A stretch of 64,000 nucleotides of DNA from Nereocystis luetkeana (Eukaryota; Sar; Phaeophyceae; Laminariales; Laminariaceae). The stretch is from assembly GCA_031213475.1 (NCBI GenBank), contig JARUPZ010000009.1, positions 8,403,601 to 8,467,600 on the forward strand. The letters run 5' to 3'. Within the stretch, counting starts at the first letter, position 1. Each line of letters opens with the position of its first letter. The position numbers and the translations under genes are program-made. Under the pieces are notes generated by a model. The model was not told where the DNA came from, did no database searches, and saw only the letters and a list, made by a program, of their open reading frames with translations. This document shows, piece after piece, positions 33,190 through 44,334 of this stretch.

Positions 33190-33547
33190 ATATATATATT
33201 TACCGTCCCGTTCAGCCGAGGGAGAAAAATTACCTTCCCGCCCCGTGAAAAAAAAATTGAATTATCGTCCCTTCCCGCCGTTAGGAAAAATATTTACCGT
33301 CCCGTCCCGCCGAGAGAATAAATGTTTACCGTCCCGTCCTCCCAAAGGAAAAAAAAAAATACCGTCCCTTCCCGTCGTTCAACTCCGTCTTTTTGAAATT
33401 TACCGTTCCGTCTCGTTTCGCCAATTTGTTATATTAAAATTTTACCATCCCGTCCCGTCCCGTTGTCATTTGTTTCCCCGTCAAACAAGAAAAGCCCCTC
33501 CCGTCCCGTCCCGCCACGATTCTCAGTGACTGCTGTGATAAGCCTTG
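33190..33547 (-). repeat. E1-type repeat, copy 3 (ACCGTCCCGTCCCGCC array)
   Basis: About eight degenerate units of 30-40 bp with ACCGTCCCGTCCCGCC separated by A/T-rich spacers. It ends in GTGATAAGCCTTG, the same terminus as copy 1, but the units face the opposite way relative to that end. Confidence 0.6.
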
Positions 33548-34149
33548 GGTATTTCGTGGTCACATGTCACATGTAACTAACTGCTGTTGTTGTTGATGTA
33601 TACCCCCCTGCTGGCATAGAAACAGGGAGTACTTTTGAATATCGTCTCCCGAGGAGCGTCTTCCGCAGATAGTCTTAAGTTTGAAGTTGTACGTAGTAAA
33701 CGATAACCTACCATACATACCATGGCCCGAGCACTGATTATTAATAGTACCTGCCTGGAGCAAAGGCGCCTCGGCTTCAAAATTACACAGGAAAGCCGTA
33801 TCCCCGTCTACGATACCATCGGTAGTCTCTACACTACTCAGTTTCACATGATGCGTAAGACGATGAGACGATGGTACCGGTATACCCGGTATATTATACG
33901 ACGACTTGCATTAACGTACACGACTAAAATATGAATATTAACGATACTACATGTAATTTGGAAACAAGACTGGGAGCCATACTTGTACTGCTACTACTCT
34001 GTACTACTCTGTACCGGCAATTTATTATTTATATTCTCCCCCGAGCAGGGTGAGCTCTTAATACCCGGTTAGCCATACAGGGGCGGTGGCTGGCAGTATG
34101 TACCTGGTATGCGTTTTTCAACATCAATAGAGGACTAGGGAATGGGGGC
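33548..34149. other. No gene seen
   Basis: Unique sequence. The minus frame at 33,560-33,847 (95 codons) has no recognised domain. Confidence 0.45.
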
Positions 34150-34730
34150 GGTGGGGGCAAGAGGAGAAGACTTAAGTGGCAGAAAGACCGACCAAGGGAA
34201 TGCGGAGAGGGGGGGGGACAGGAGGAGTAGAAGCGAACCTGCGGTAGACGAAAGTAGGGAGAAGATGGCTGACAGGGTAGCCAGGCACCAGGCCGACTAG
34301 GAAGTAGAACATGACCATGCTACTATTTCGATAGTGCCACCAACAACTAGTGCGGTTGGTTCGAACGTGGTCTTCCCTTGTTTTCTCGTTTTGCTTGTTT
34401 TCTTCTTTCTTGCGCTGACTCCGTGATTTTCATTTAATTTTTTCTTTAGCTTTCTGATTGATAAGCCGTACTGAAGGAGTCGTTTGACGAGGTTGGATGA
34501 CGAACTGCTCTGCACGATTCGTATTGTCTGACGCCAAAGGGTGGAGCAGTGTTGACGAACGCAGGGCGGAGACGGCAGTCTGGGTACCAAGGTACCAAGC
34601 TGATTAGCCGGGGGAACGTGGCTATACTACTTGTACCACAAACGGCTGCCGCCACCAAGGGGGTGCTTTGGGCTTCGGTCTGGCTGCTACTTCCCATTGT
34701 TTTATTTCCCTTTCGCATTTGTTTGGGGAA
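34150..34730 (+). mobile_element. LINE-A fragment (C-terminal tail + part of 3' UTR)
   Basis: Starts in the G-rich end of the ORF (AAGTGGCAGAAAGACCGACC) and continues to GCTTTGGGCTTCGGTCTGGC. Truncated at both ends. Confidence 0.8.
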
Positions 34731-35401
34731 ATGACAAAATAAGGTATACCTCATCCGTTTGTGCCAAAATCAGTTACATACTAAAACCAAGTAAAAACCC
34801 GCGCCTCGAGCGGTGTTCTGTCCATGAAAAAGTCCAGTGTGTGTTCTTCACATTAAACCGTTCTTTCTACCAGTCGACATCCAGCACAACCAGTGTCTGT
34901 GCCGGTTCTCCAATCCTGGAAGAGATACAAGTTCTGTTGTCACAAAGCTACGACACAGAGATACTACGTTGCCACGTGTGCAGTATGAACTGCAGTGGGC
35001 AATGCAAAGCCATGTCATCATACTAGATACGCGCTTTCACAACATCCTTGTCAATGTTTGGTTAACAGGAGAAGTCCCTCAGCAATGGAAAGATGCGATC
35101 ATCAAGGTCGTTGACAAAACGAAGGATCGAACTGACTTCAACAACTATAATAGAGGAATTTCGCTTGTTGCCCACGCAGGCAAAGTGTTGTTGAAAATCG
35201 TCACGTCCCGCCTCAGCAACTACTGCGAGACCGAGGAACTACTCCCCGAGGAACAGTGCGGCTTCCGCCCCGCACGATCAACGATTAATATGTTGTTCGT
35301 CGTGCGCCGGCTGCAAGAGCTCGGACGACAGAGGGAAACCCCCTTATACGTGTGCTTCATCGATCTGCAGAAAGCGTACGACTCTGTCGACCGAGAGCTG
35401 C

Positions 35402-35403
<2 letters not shown>

Positions 35404-35440
<37 letters not shown>

Positions 35441-35764
35441 CCATCCCATTCATTATCTTCGCACATCTTCTTCTCTCTCTCCTTCCAACTCGTAACTCAG
35501 ATCCGGGGTCACATAGCAGGCTCTTCTCCCCCCTTCCCGCTACGGTACGTGCCTTCATTTTTATCGCGAGAAGATTTCAGCCTTTTCTTCCCTCGTCGAC
35601 TCGCATCGAATTGTGCCTACCCACGCTGCAAGGCGCTCTCAACAATTGAATCCCTTTTTTTATTTTTGCAAATAAAGTCAAAGTCCGACCCTCCTAGGGC
35701 TCGAACCCAGGACTCAAACAAGTAGAATTCGAGGTTAACCACTTGAACCACCGGGGCGACCGGC
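35404..35764 (-). mobile_element. S1 SINE inserted in LINE-A RT
   Basis: A minus-strand copy with a 37-nt T run (its poly(A) tail) at 35,404-35,440. It ends CCACCGGGGCGACCGGC. RT coding reads GAGCTGCTA before it and TCTATGGAAGG after it. A short imperfect GCT(G)CTA duplication is possible. The very long tail suggests a recent insertion. Confidence 0.9.
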
Positions 35765-36834
35765 TCTATGGAAGGTACTCACACGCTTTGGCGTACCAAC
35801 CAAGATGCTGAGAATTATCCCTAATTTCCACGATGGCATGCGGGCTCGCGTGCGTACTGATGACGGCGAGCTCTCGGAATGGTTTGATGTCACGCAGGGG
35901 CTGCGGCAAGGCTGTGAACTATCACAGTTACTGTTCAACGGGTTCTTCGCTGCTGCGTTACACGTCGTACTAGTAGTACGCTTCAGCCAAGACGAAGCCA
36001 TTGTAAGGGATTTGGTCCAACTCTGTGAAGCTTGAGTAATTTGAACAGGGAAGGAGGAGCCATTGGCGTGCGTGCGAAGGTCTGTATGGGGCATGTTGTA
36101 CGCCGCGATGCAGGAATTGTCTCGAAGTCGGCTGAAGGGCTCGCAAAAATGATGACAGTCATCGTGACTGTCTTCGAAGCAGCAGGCCTCACGGTGTCGG
36201 AAAAGAAGACTGAGACAATGGTCCTACAAACGCCAGACCGGAAACCCTCGCACCACCGCTCGTCATCGAAGCGGCAGGTCAGAGGTATAAGCAGACGACC
36301 CAGTTCTTATACCTAGGCGGCGTTATCCACGAAAACGCTGCGCTCTCGCTCGAAATCGACCGACGGATCCGCCTCATGCGAGCATGCCTCAAACGGTTCG
36401 GCCCGGAGTTGTATGATAGGACGACCGCCCCCCTTAGCCTTAAAGTCCGAATGCTGAAGGCCGAGGTGATTGAGACCCTGCTGTACGTGTGTGTGACGTG
36501 GACCCTTAGAGTGGAACACTTTGCCAAGCTTCGAACGGCTCACCACCAAGTCCTGCTGCGAGTCATTGGCTTCCAGCGCCGACTTCATACTGATCATGCC
36601 ACCCTCTCGTACGTGAAGGCCCTCAAGATGACACGTTGCGAGAGCATCGAAACGACCATTCGTAAACGGCGGCTCTTCTTTGCGGGGGGCGTGGAACGGC
36701 AAAGCGAGGAGCGATTACCCAGTCGGGTAATGTTCGGGACGATAGCTGGTGGGGAGAACCCGAGACCAGGCGGACAGTGTAAGACTTTGCAGACCCTGTA
36801 CAAATACATTATTTGGTATTTGTTTGGCAGGCAA

Positions 36835-37060
36835 CTACTTTCTTGAGAACCTGCGCAAATATTTGTCTGGAGGCAAATACTTTTTTGAAAAGCTGCGCAA
36901 ATATTTGTCTGTAGGCAAATACTTTTTTTAGAACCTGCGCAAATATTTGTCTGTAGGCAAATACTTTTTCGAAAAGCTGCGCCAATATTTGCCTGCAGGC
37001 AAATACTCTCCTGAGAACCTGCGCAAATATTTGTCTGCAGGCAAATACTGGCCCTAGTCA
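36835..37060. repeat. 42-bp tandem array, left
   Basis: About five to six units of GCGCAAATATTTGTCTGCAG followed by GCAAATACTTTTTTGAAAAGCT. Each contains the palindrome CAAATATTTG. Confidence 0.85.
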
Positions 37061-37579
37061 AATACACGCAAATATTATTGTATTTGTCCTGACAACTATT
37101 TTGAAAAAAACAGCTGTTACTGCGGGGAGGGTAGGAGGGAGAGACTAGCCGTATGTCATGCGATGGGAGATTGGTATCGGAATACAGAAGCAAATCCCTT
37201 CAGCGTGCATCTCAAACATCTTTTCATCGGGGTGGAAAAAAATAAGAAAGATCAGCCAAACCAAAGCCAAACCGAGACAAATAAGCTGACATTAGTATCA
37301 TAGAACATATCTTGAAAATAAAAATCAATTGATATAGAAGTGGACCACCACCATTGCCGTTTGCTTCTTCGCCACTGACAGCTGGCATTTTGACATGCAC
37401 AGGCCGCGGTAGTTGCTCGTGTCGTGGTGGGGAGCTGATTTGGTTGTGTGCAGGAGCACTGATATTTGCGGCTGCAAATACACCGGGCTCACTCAAATGC
37501 ATACGTATGTACATACATACGTGGTATCACATATGTATATGCCCATACGTACTCGTAGGCCGAAGATGTCAATATCTCC

Positions 37580-37880
37580 GCATGCGCAAATATATTTGTC
37601 TGCAGGCAAATACTTTCTTGAGAACCTGCGCAAATATTTGTCTGCAGGCAAATACTTTTTTGAAAAGCTGCGCAAATATTTGTCTGCAGGCAAATACTTT
37701 TTTGAGAATTTGCGCAAATATTTGTCTGCAGGCAAATACTTTTTTGAGAACATGCGCAAATATTTGTCTGTTGGCAAATACTTTTTTGAAAAGCTGCGCA
37801 AATATTTGCCTCCAGGCAAATACTCTCCTGAGAACCTGCGCAAATATTTGTTTGCAGGCAAATACTGCCCCTAGACAAAT
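37580..37880. repeat. 42-bp tandem array, right
   Basis: About seven units of the same 42-bp repeat in the same orientation as the left array. Both arrays close with CCCTAG(A/T)CAAATACACGCAA. Confidence 0.85.
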
Positions 37881-39593
37881 ACACGCAACTATTATTTGTA
37901 TTTGGTATTTGTATTTGTGCAGGGTGTGACTTGTCATAGACGGATAGTCGAAGACCTTAGGGAGTTCCGTGCCACCGAAAGGTCAACGGAAGTTGCCCCC
38001 TTGGTGTTTGGAGTTGAGACCGCGTTGTGGTCCAGTGCAGCTAAAAAGGCGGGGAAGTGGTACCGGGGGATCCTTGAAGCAGCCTAACCGCCATGAATGG
38101 TGGCCAAGGGAACGGGGGGGGAGGGGGCAGCAGGAGAAGTGGCAGAAAGCCCGACCGAGGGAATGCGGAGAGGGAGGGGAACAGGAGGGGTAGTAGGGAA
38201 ACGGCGGTAGACGAAAGTAGGAAGGAGATGACAGACAGGGTAGCAAGGCACCAAGTCGACTAGAAAGTACAACATGACCATACTACTAGTGCTACCAACC
38301 GGTGCAGCTGGTTCGAACGTGGTCTTCCCTTGTCTTCTCTTCTTCTTGTTTTTCTTTTTTTTTCTTTTTTGCGCTGACTCTCCGTGATTTTCATATTATT
38401 TTTTATTTTCCTTATTATTTTCTGATTGATAAGCCGTACTGAAGGAGCCGTGTGGCGTGGTTGGAAGACGAACCAGCTCTGGTCGTTTCGTATTGGCTGA
38501 CGCCAAGGGGCTGGGCATAGTTGACGAACGCAGGGCTGAGACGGCAGTCTGGGTAGCAAGGTACCAGGCGGATTAGCAGGGAGAACCTGGCTATACTACT
38601 CGTACCACAAGCTGCTGCCGCCACCTGGAACCTGCTTTGGGCTTTGGTCTGCCTGTTATTTCCCCTTTGTTTTTTTTCCTTCTTACTTCTTTCTTCGGTT
38701 CTTTGTCTTACTCTGTTTACAAGAAGTGGTGTTTTTCCTTTTTATTTTATTTTTCTTTCTTTTCTCCAGCTCGTTCTTTTTCAAGTGTTGGCCACCTCGC
38801 CTGCGGGCGGGGGGCACGACAGATTGTTTCTCTTAGATTTTGCTTTCATTTTAATTATTTTTCTCTTTTGATTTGTCCACCTTGTTTTTGTTTTCTCTTT
38901 GATTGTTTCTTTTCGTTTCACTATTTCATAGATTGCGTATATCGTGTCTGTCGTATCTAGTATGATGACATGGCGTTGCATTGCCCACTGCAGTGCACAC
39001 TGCACACGTGGCAACGTAGTATCGCTGTGGCGTAGCGTTGTGACCACAGAACTTGTATCTCTTCTAGGATTGAAGAATCGGCACGGACACTGGTTGTGCT
39101 GGATGTCGACGGGTAGAAAGACCGGTTTAATGTAAAGAACACACGCACACACGACAGACACGACATACACAATCTATGAAATAGTGAAAAGAACAGAAAC
39201 AATCAAAGAGAAAACATAAACAAGGTAGACAAATCGAAAGAAAAGAAGAAAAAACAAAACAAACAAAAAAGCTAGGAGAATCAATCTGTCGTGCCCCCCC
39301 CCCCAGGCGAGGTGGCCAACATTTGAAAAAAGGGAAAAAAAAAAGAAGAAAAACGCCACTGCTTGTAAATAGAGTGAGACAAAGAACAAAGGAAAAAAAT
39401 AACTAGGAATAATAACAATCGGAAAATAACAGGCAGACCAAAGCCCAAAGCGCCTTCCAAGTGGCGGCAGTAGTTTGTGGTACGAGTAGTATAGCCAGGT
39501 TCTCCCTGCTAATCCACCTGGTACCTTTCTACCCAGACTGCCGTCTCAGCCCTGCGTTCGTCAACTATGCCCAGCCCCTTGGCGTCAGACAAT

Positions 39594-40064
39594 GTGTGTG
39601 TGTGTGTGTTCTTCACATTAAACCGTTCTTTCTACCCGTCGACATCCAGCACAACCAGTGTCCGTGCCGATTCTTCAATCCTAGAAGAGATACAAGTTCT
39701 GATGTCACAAAGCTACGCCACAGAGATACTACGTTGCCACGTGTGCAGTGTGAACTGCAGTGGGCAATGCAAAGCCATGTCATCATACTAGATACGGCAG
39801 GCACGACATACGCAATCTATGAAATAGTGAAACGAAAAGAAACAATCAAAGAGAAAACAAAAACAAGGTAGACAAATCGAAAAAGAAAAAGAAGAAAAAT
39901 GAAAGCAAAATCTAAGAGAAACAATCTGTCGTGCCCCCCCCCCCGCAGGCGAGGTGGCCAACACTTGAAAAAGAACGAGCTGGAAAAAAGAAGAAATAAC
40001 AAAAAACACCACTGCTTGTGAACAGAGTAAGACAAAGAACCAAGGAGAAAGTAACAAGGAAAAA
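39594..40064 (-). mobile_element. LINE-A 3' end nested in LINE-A, with ACAAT TSD
   Basis: Begins with a (GT)n run and ends GGAGAAAGTAACAAGGAAAA. ACAAT is present at 39,589-39,593 and at 40,065-40,069. The outer copy reads GACAAT..ACGAAACGAG uninterrupted in other copies. This is a clear 5'-truncated, TSD-flanked insertion with a (CA)n tail. Confidence 0.9.
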
Positions 40065-40402
40065 ACAATACGAAACGAGCAGAGCAGGTTCGTCTTCCAA
40101 CCACGCCACACGGCTCCTTCAGTACGGCTTATCAATCAGAGAAGAAAGAGGAAAAAAAAAAAAAAAATGAAAATCACGGAGATTCAGCGCAAGACAAAAA
40201 AAAACAAAACAAAAAGAGAAGACAAGGGAAGACCACGTTCGAACCAGCTGCAGCAGTTGGTAGCACTAGTAGTATAGTCAGGTTCTACTTCCTACTCGAC
40301 TCGGTGCTTTGCAAAAGAAGAATGTCTAAAGCATAAAGCGTGCCACGTGGCCTCCAATATATTTAAATATATACCCTGGTATATTTATATATACCGGTAT
40401 AG

Positions 40403-40601
40403 TTTTTGCTCATCCCATTCATTATATTCGCACATCTTCTCTCTCTCCTTCCAACTCGTAACTCAGATCCGGGGTCACAAAGCAGGCACTTCCCGCTCCC
40501 TTCCCGCTACGGTACGTGCTTTCATTTTTATCGCGAAAAAATTCAGCCTTTCCTCCCTTCGTCGACACGCATCGTATGGTGCCTACCCACGCTGCAAGGC
40601 G
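40403..40601 (-). mobile_element. S1 SINE, truncated
   Basis: A minus-strand copy from a short T run through CATCCCATTCATTATATTCG to CCCACGCTGCAAGGCG, where similarity stops. The tRNA-like head is missing. Confidence 0.8.
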
Positions 40602-42289
40602 GCTTCCCCAGCCGGCACAGGCGTCCCCATGGCCACTCTGGCCTTTACACGGCCGAGAGAGCTGGTGGGAGAAGGCGCTGAAGCCAGTAGCGTCAGATGT
40701 TCTGGAAGCAGGCGCCCAAACAACTGCGCTCCAAGAGGAAGGAATCCCCCAACGCCGGCGGACAGCCAATTGCTTACGCTCAAGGCTAGGCGGGAGCCGG
40801 AGGATGTGGCAGGTCCACGTTCCAGGCTCACATGCTTGAGCGGAGGACGCCCACTGACGTGCGCGATTTCGCATTGCGCGGCGCTATCATCCGGCTGGTA
40901 AACTGCACGATTTTCCCATCTCCTAGCCGCGAGCACAACTATCGGTCGCCGTGCCGCAGAGGAACCCCCAAGCACTGCCACTGCCGCCGCCCCCGACGCT
41001 ACTGTACCAGCCGACGCAGTATCCGGGGGCCTCTGCAGCCGGCGTGAGGGTGGCAGGAGAAAGAAGGGGACGTCAGGGCCTCCGGTCGTTGCACGTTGTA
41101 GCAGAAACTACGTATTCGTCGGCAAGGGCTGTGCGTCCGCCGGGGGCGGAGGGGGTCGGGGAAACATCAGCAACTGACGATACGGACTCTGATCTCTGGC
41201 AGGAACGACCGAAGGGGGAGTGAAAGCGACCGGAGAATGGAGGGGCTTCGAAGACGCGAGGAGGGCCACGTGAATTCTCCATGCACACACTGGCGGGTCG
41301 GTGTCGCCGGCCCTGATTCACCCTGAGAGTCATGTACCGAGAATCAGAATAACTAAATCAAGCAGTATATCACATGAGACAGTGCCACGGCAAGAAACCG
41401 TACGGCAATGAGAGAAACTGATTGACGCAGGAGCTTAGGGCTGCAGGAACCCAGACCACTGGTTTCACCCGCCGTCGCATAACCGACGCCATCACCCTCG
41501 CGCCCCACTCCGCATCACGCACGCTCATAGATCCCTATCGTCAGCCAACTCGTTCCTCTCTTTTTTGCATGATCCACAAGCCTCCCCCCCGCGCAAAACC
41601 CCAGAAGGACATATCAGACGCGTACGCATCAGTGAATAACCAGACGAATGGGGTACTCGATAAACGAGACACTCAGCAGGAACAGATAGCCAGATTAACC
41701 CACTTCTTGGTGAATCGGGATAGTACCGAGGTGGCGAAAGGTTCAGTACAGAAGGCATGACGAGAGCAGAGGGACAGATTACCCCACTCTCACGCGAATC
41801 AAAACAGCGTCGATCCCGCAGAAGGCTCAAGTCAGAAGGGCCGTCCACCCGTTCAGTCCAGAGACATCCCCACAGCAGCACAGTAGACACACATAGCGGG
41901 GCATAAATACCATGGGAAAGCCCAGCCACCCTTGCAAAAAGTTGATGATTTCACGCTCGTTTAGGTCGGCGCGCGGGAGAGTATGGCGGGTCAGCACGCT
42001 CACGGCTTCATAATGGGGTGTCGCTTAGTTGAACGCAATCAGAAAGCATGGTATGACGATGGCACGCCGAAAAACAGAAACGGGGAAAAGATTGCCTTGA
42101 CAAACTAGAAAGAGAACAACTGTTTCATACACTCGATAACACTTGCACCACCATGATACGGCATAAGCAAGGAGTCGTGGGAGATGTAGCTCGAGCACTA
42201 TTAATAGGAGGATCTGTGGTCGCACCACAGACACACCCCGTACCCATACAACGATACTTCGGAGACCAGAAAGAGTTCGGAGCCGTGGA
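40602..42289. other. No gene recognised; upstream of the DIRS-type RT
   Basis: Several short frames (for example 41,422-41,760, plus) could be decayed N-terminal (gag-like) parts of the DIRS element that follows. No motif supports this. It is left unassigned. Confidence 0.4.
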
Positions 42290-43720
42290 TGAAAGTCGTC
42301 ACGATAGTCACGGATGGGGGGGGTACCGGTGAACTCGGTAGCGATGGGCGCAGATCTAGAGCGCGCACCCCAGTACGCAAATCACCCCCGTGCCAAAGAT
42401 GTTCTGCCTTCAGTCTGTTTTTACTAAAGAAAACAGCTGCGCAGGAGATCTCTAATATATGAGTGTCTCCGCTGGTGGCCGTAAGGAAACACAAGGTGAG
42501 GATCACAATCCATTTATCGTTCGATGAGCGGAGTCGAGAGAAGAAACGTGGTCTCCACGGAGACCCCGTGCCCCCCAAGGCCTGTGCGCACACGAACTGT
42601 CGAAGTTTCTTGATGAAACTCGTGACACCCAGAAACAAATCAAGATGTGCGGATACTGATGAGTAAGGCCGACGTGTCGGGCACCTTCATGAGCGTGCGG
42701 GTAGACATGGAACAAGCTCACAAATTTTGACACGCGGTAAGATGTCTGGTTGTGATTGATTTTGTTTTGACGGTTGGATGGTCGGAATCGCCGGGTTTCT
42801 GGGGTGTCGTGTCGATCGCGGCTGAACATGCGCGCTGCAAAACCACACACAAGTCAATCCAGACACTTACTTGAAGAAGGAAAACACATGATGGCCCACG
42901 TTAAGGTGGTAGATCGATGAAAAGAAGGTAGACCTACGCCGATTCCGCCAGACGCCAATCCCCGAGCGAATAGCGGGGGAGAGATTTCGTACACAATTTT
43001 CACAACCCTGAATATTGACGACTATCTCTCAATCAGGGTTTAACATCCAGACGAAGACAATACCGTTTTGAGCGCATCAGCCTCTCTTGCATCCGATAAC
43101 GTGCGCTTGTTTTGACCGGAGAAGGATGGAATGGACTCCACGATTGACACGATTCGGTTCACTATCAACTCCAAAACAATGAGAATGTCGTTCCCGCGCG
43201 AAACGGCCGACGCTATAAAGAGGTTTGTTACTTGATGAATCGCCCTCGAGCAGATAGGGAGCGACCACCAGGGACGTGCTAAGCATGACCGGTACGTTGT
43301 GGAACCTCACGTACGAAGTCCGTGTGAGCTGGTTTATCGTATGGAGGCAGCTGTGGCTGACCATAAATCATGGCGCAAGCACTACAAAAACAACAGAACT
43401 CAACAATTTGGATCTTGGCAGAGAGTTTCACGCTGACCTCTTGTTGTGGAAGGGACGATAGATCGCGAGATTGAAGTAGAAAGAGAGGCGCTTAGCGCGA
43501 TTTGTTAAACGGCGATACTACGACCCGCCACAAAAAGATATATTTCTGACGCGAGGTTCGAGACGGTGGGACGTTTCCTCACTAAGAAAGAGCTTTGTTT
43601 GAGATACGGCTTGAAGATAGAGTTGACTCCATTATTATGTAAAATGATCTCCGACCACCAGGATACCTTTAAAATAACAATCAATCCTTTAGAGTTACTG
43701 TTGATGCTTGTGACGGCGTG

Positions 43721-43725
43721 GGTTA
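43721..43725. repeat. TSD GGTTA, left
   Basis: GGTTA immediately before the 5' LTR. The same five bases follow the 3' LTR at 46,881-46,885. Confidence 0.85.
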
Positions 43726-44094
43726 TGTCGGACATGGTCGTATGATGTAGCCGTACACATGTCTGATACGTGTCATTGTCGTATTTGTTCAAGTGTCTTC
43801 AGTTGTGACACTGCAATCCATCTACGGAGATTGTGATGATAACTATGTTTCCCCGAGGGGTTGCATAAAATTGTGTTTGACCTGCTTTCAGGGGTCTTAT
43901 AGAGTCTAGGGGAACGTGGCCCCCTTGCTCTCAGTACGTTAAAGGATAAAATTGATATTTCTCTTCTCTCCTTCCACCGCCTTATGGCGCGAATGCTCCC
44001 GATCGACCGCTCTCCGTGAGCAAGGCTCTCCGCCCCAGGGCAAGCCTCACCCGCGCATCACCCAAGCGCACCCGGTGCTCGAATTGATCCCTTA
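43726..44094 (+). repeat. 5' LTR, 369 bp
   Basis: TGTCGGACATGG to CCGGTGCTCGAATTGATCCC and TTA. It lacks the MITE found in the 3' LTR and therefore preserves the empty site CAGTACGTTAAAGGATAA. Confidence 0.9.
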
Positions 44095-44147
44095 CGCTAG
44101 CGTCTGACATATGGTCACGGTCGCTCGGGCACGGGGTGCAGCGCACC

Positions 44148-44301
44148 ATGGTGGGTTTTGTGGTTTTAGGGGAGGAGGAGCTTCCTTGGATGACAAGGAT
44201 CCTCGATCAGGAGAGGCGACACCGCGAGGGAGCGGACATCGGGTTGGGGACATGGACTCCTGAAGAATGGAAGGAGCTACAGGAAACAGCAGCAGCCCCA
44301 T

Positions 44302-44334
<33 letters not shown>

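Larger units (their letters stand above)
36791..37927. mobile_element. hAT-like non-autonomous element, 1,137 bp
   Basis: TIRs AGACCCTGTACAAATACA (left) and the complement ACACCCTGCACAAATACA (right) match at 16 of 18. The 8-bp flanks are GACTTTGC and GACTTGTC. Each differs once from GACTTGGC, the uninterrupted LINE-A sequence. TSD length and TIR type fit the hAT superfamily. Inside are two direct arrays of a 42-bp unit. No transposase is encoded. Confidence 0.75.
35032..38087 (+). pseudogene. LINE-A reverse transcriptase, split by two insertions
   Basis: RT segments in order: [39 protein letters not shown] (motif A), [S1 SINE], [40 protein letters not shown] (motif B'), [catalytic site], VFEAAGLTVSEKKTETMVLQ, LYDRTTAPLSLKVRMLKAEV, TIRKRRLFFAGG, [hAT-like element], EDLREFRATERSTEVAPLVF and ETALWSSAAKKAGKWYRGIL. 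The catalytic YADD codons are damaged: GTACGCCGCGATGCAGG is one base short, giving YAAMQ. Related to non-LTR retrotransposon polyproteins. I cannot assign a clade with certainty. Confidence 0.85.
35032..39150 (+). mobile_element. LINE-A, 4.1 kb with insertions, second layer of the nest
   Basis: 5'-truncated at CGCTTTCACAACATCC, the codons just before the RT. It then runs through RT, the C-terminal region and 3' UTR to the tail AATGTAAAGAACACACGCAC. Short ACG repeats flank it. It is interrupted by S1 (35,404-35,764) and the hAT-like element (36,791-37,927). About 2.6 kb is LINE-A proper. Confidence 0.85.
34838..40312 (-). mobile_element. LINE-A 3' end, oldest layer of the nest, in two halves
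   Basis: Left half 34,838-35,031, from (GT)n to CATACTAGATACG. Right half 39,151-40,312, from ACGACAGACACGACATACAC. The consensus reads CTAGATACGACAGGCACGAC, so the halves are one copy split at ACG by the plus-strand LINE-A at 35,032-39,150. The right half is itself split at ACAAT by 39,594-40,064. Confidence 0.8.

Noticed and set aside
36835-37880. CRISPR-like array
   Set aside because: Units are contiguous, with no spacers of unrelated sequence, inside a eukaryotic transposon.
36749-37937. Long frames on both strands with 14-residue repeats (such as RKYLSAGKYFFENL)
   Set aside because: The repeat unit is 42 bp, a multiple of three, so any frame without a stop in one unit stays open. These are artefacts of the hAT-like element's arrays.
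1788-40280. Recurring 60-180 codon frames (such as [20 protein letters not shown])
   Set aside because: They are translations of the LINE-A 3' UTR in several frames and both orientations. The 3' UTR is non-coding in every copy.
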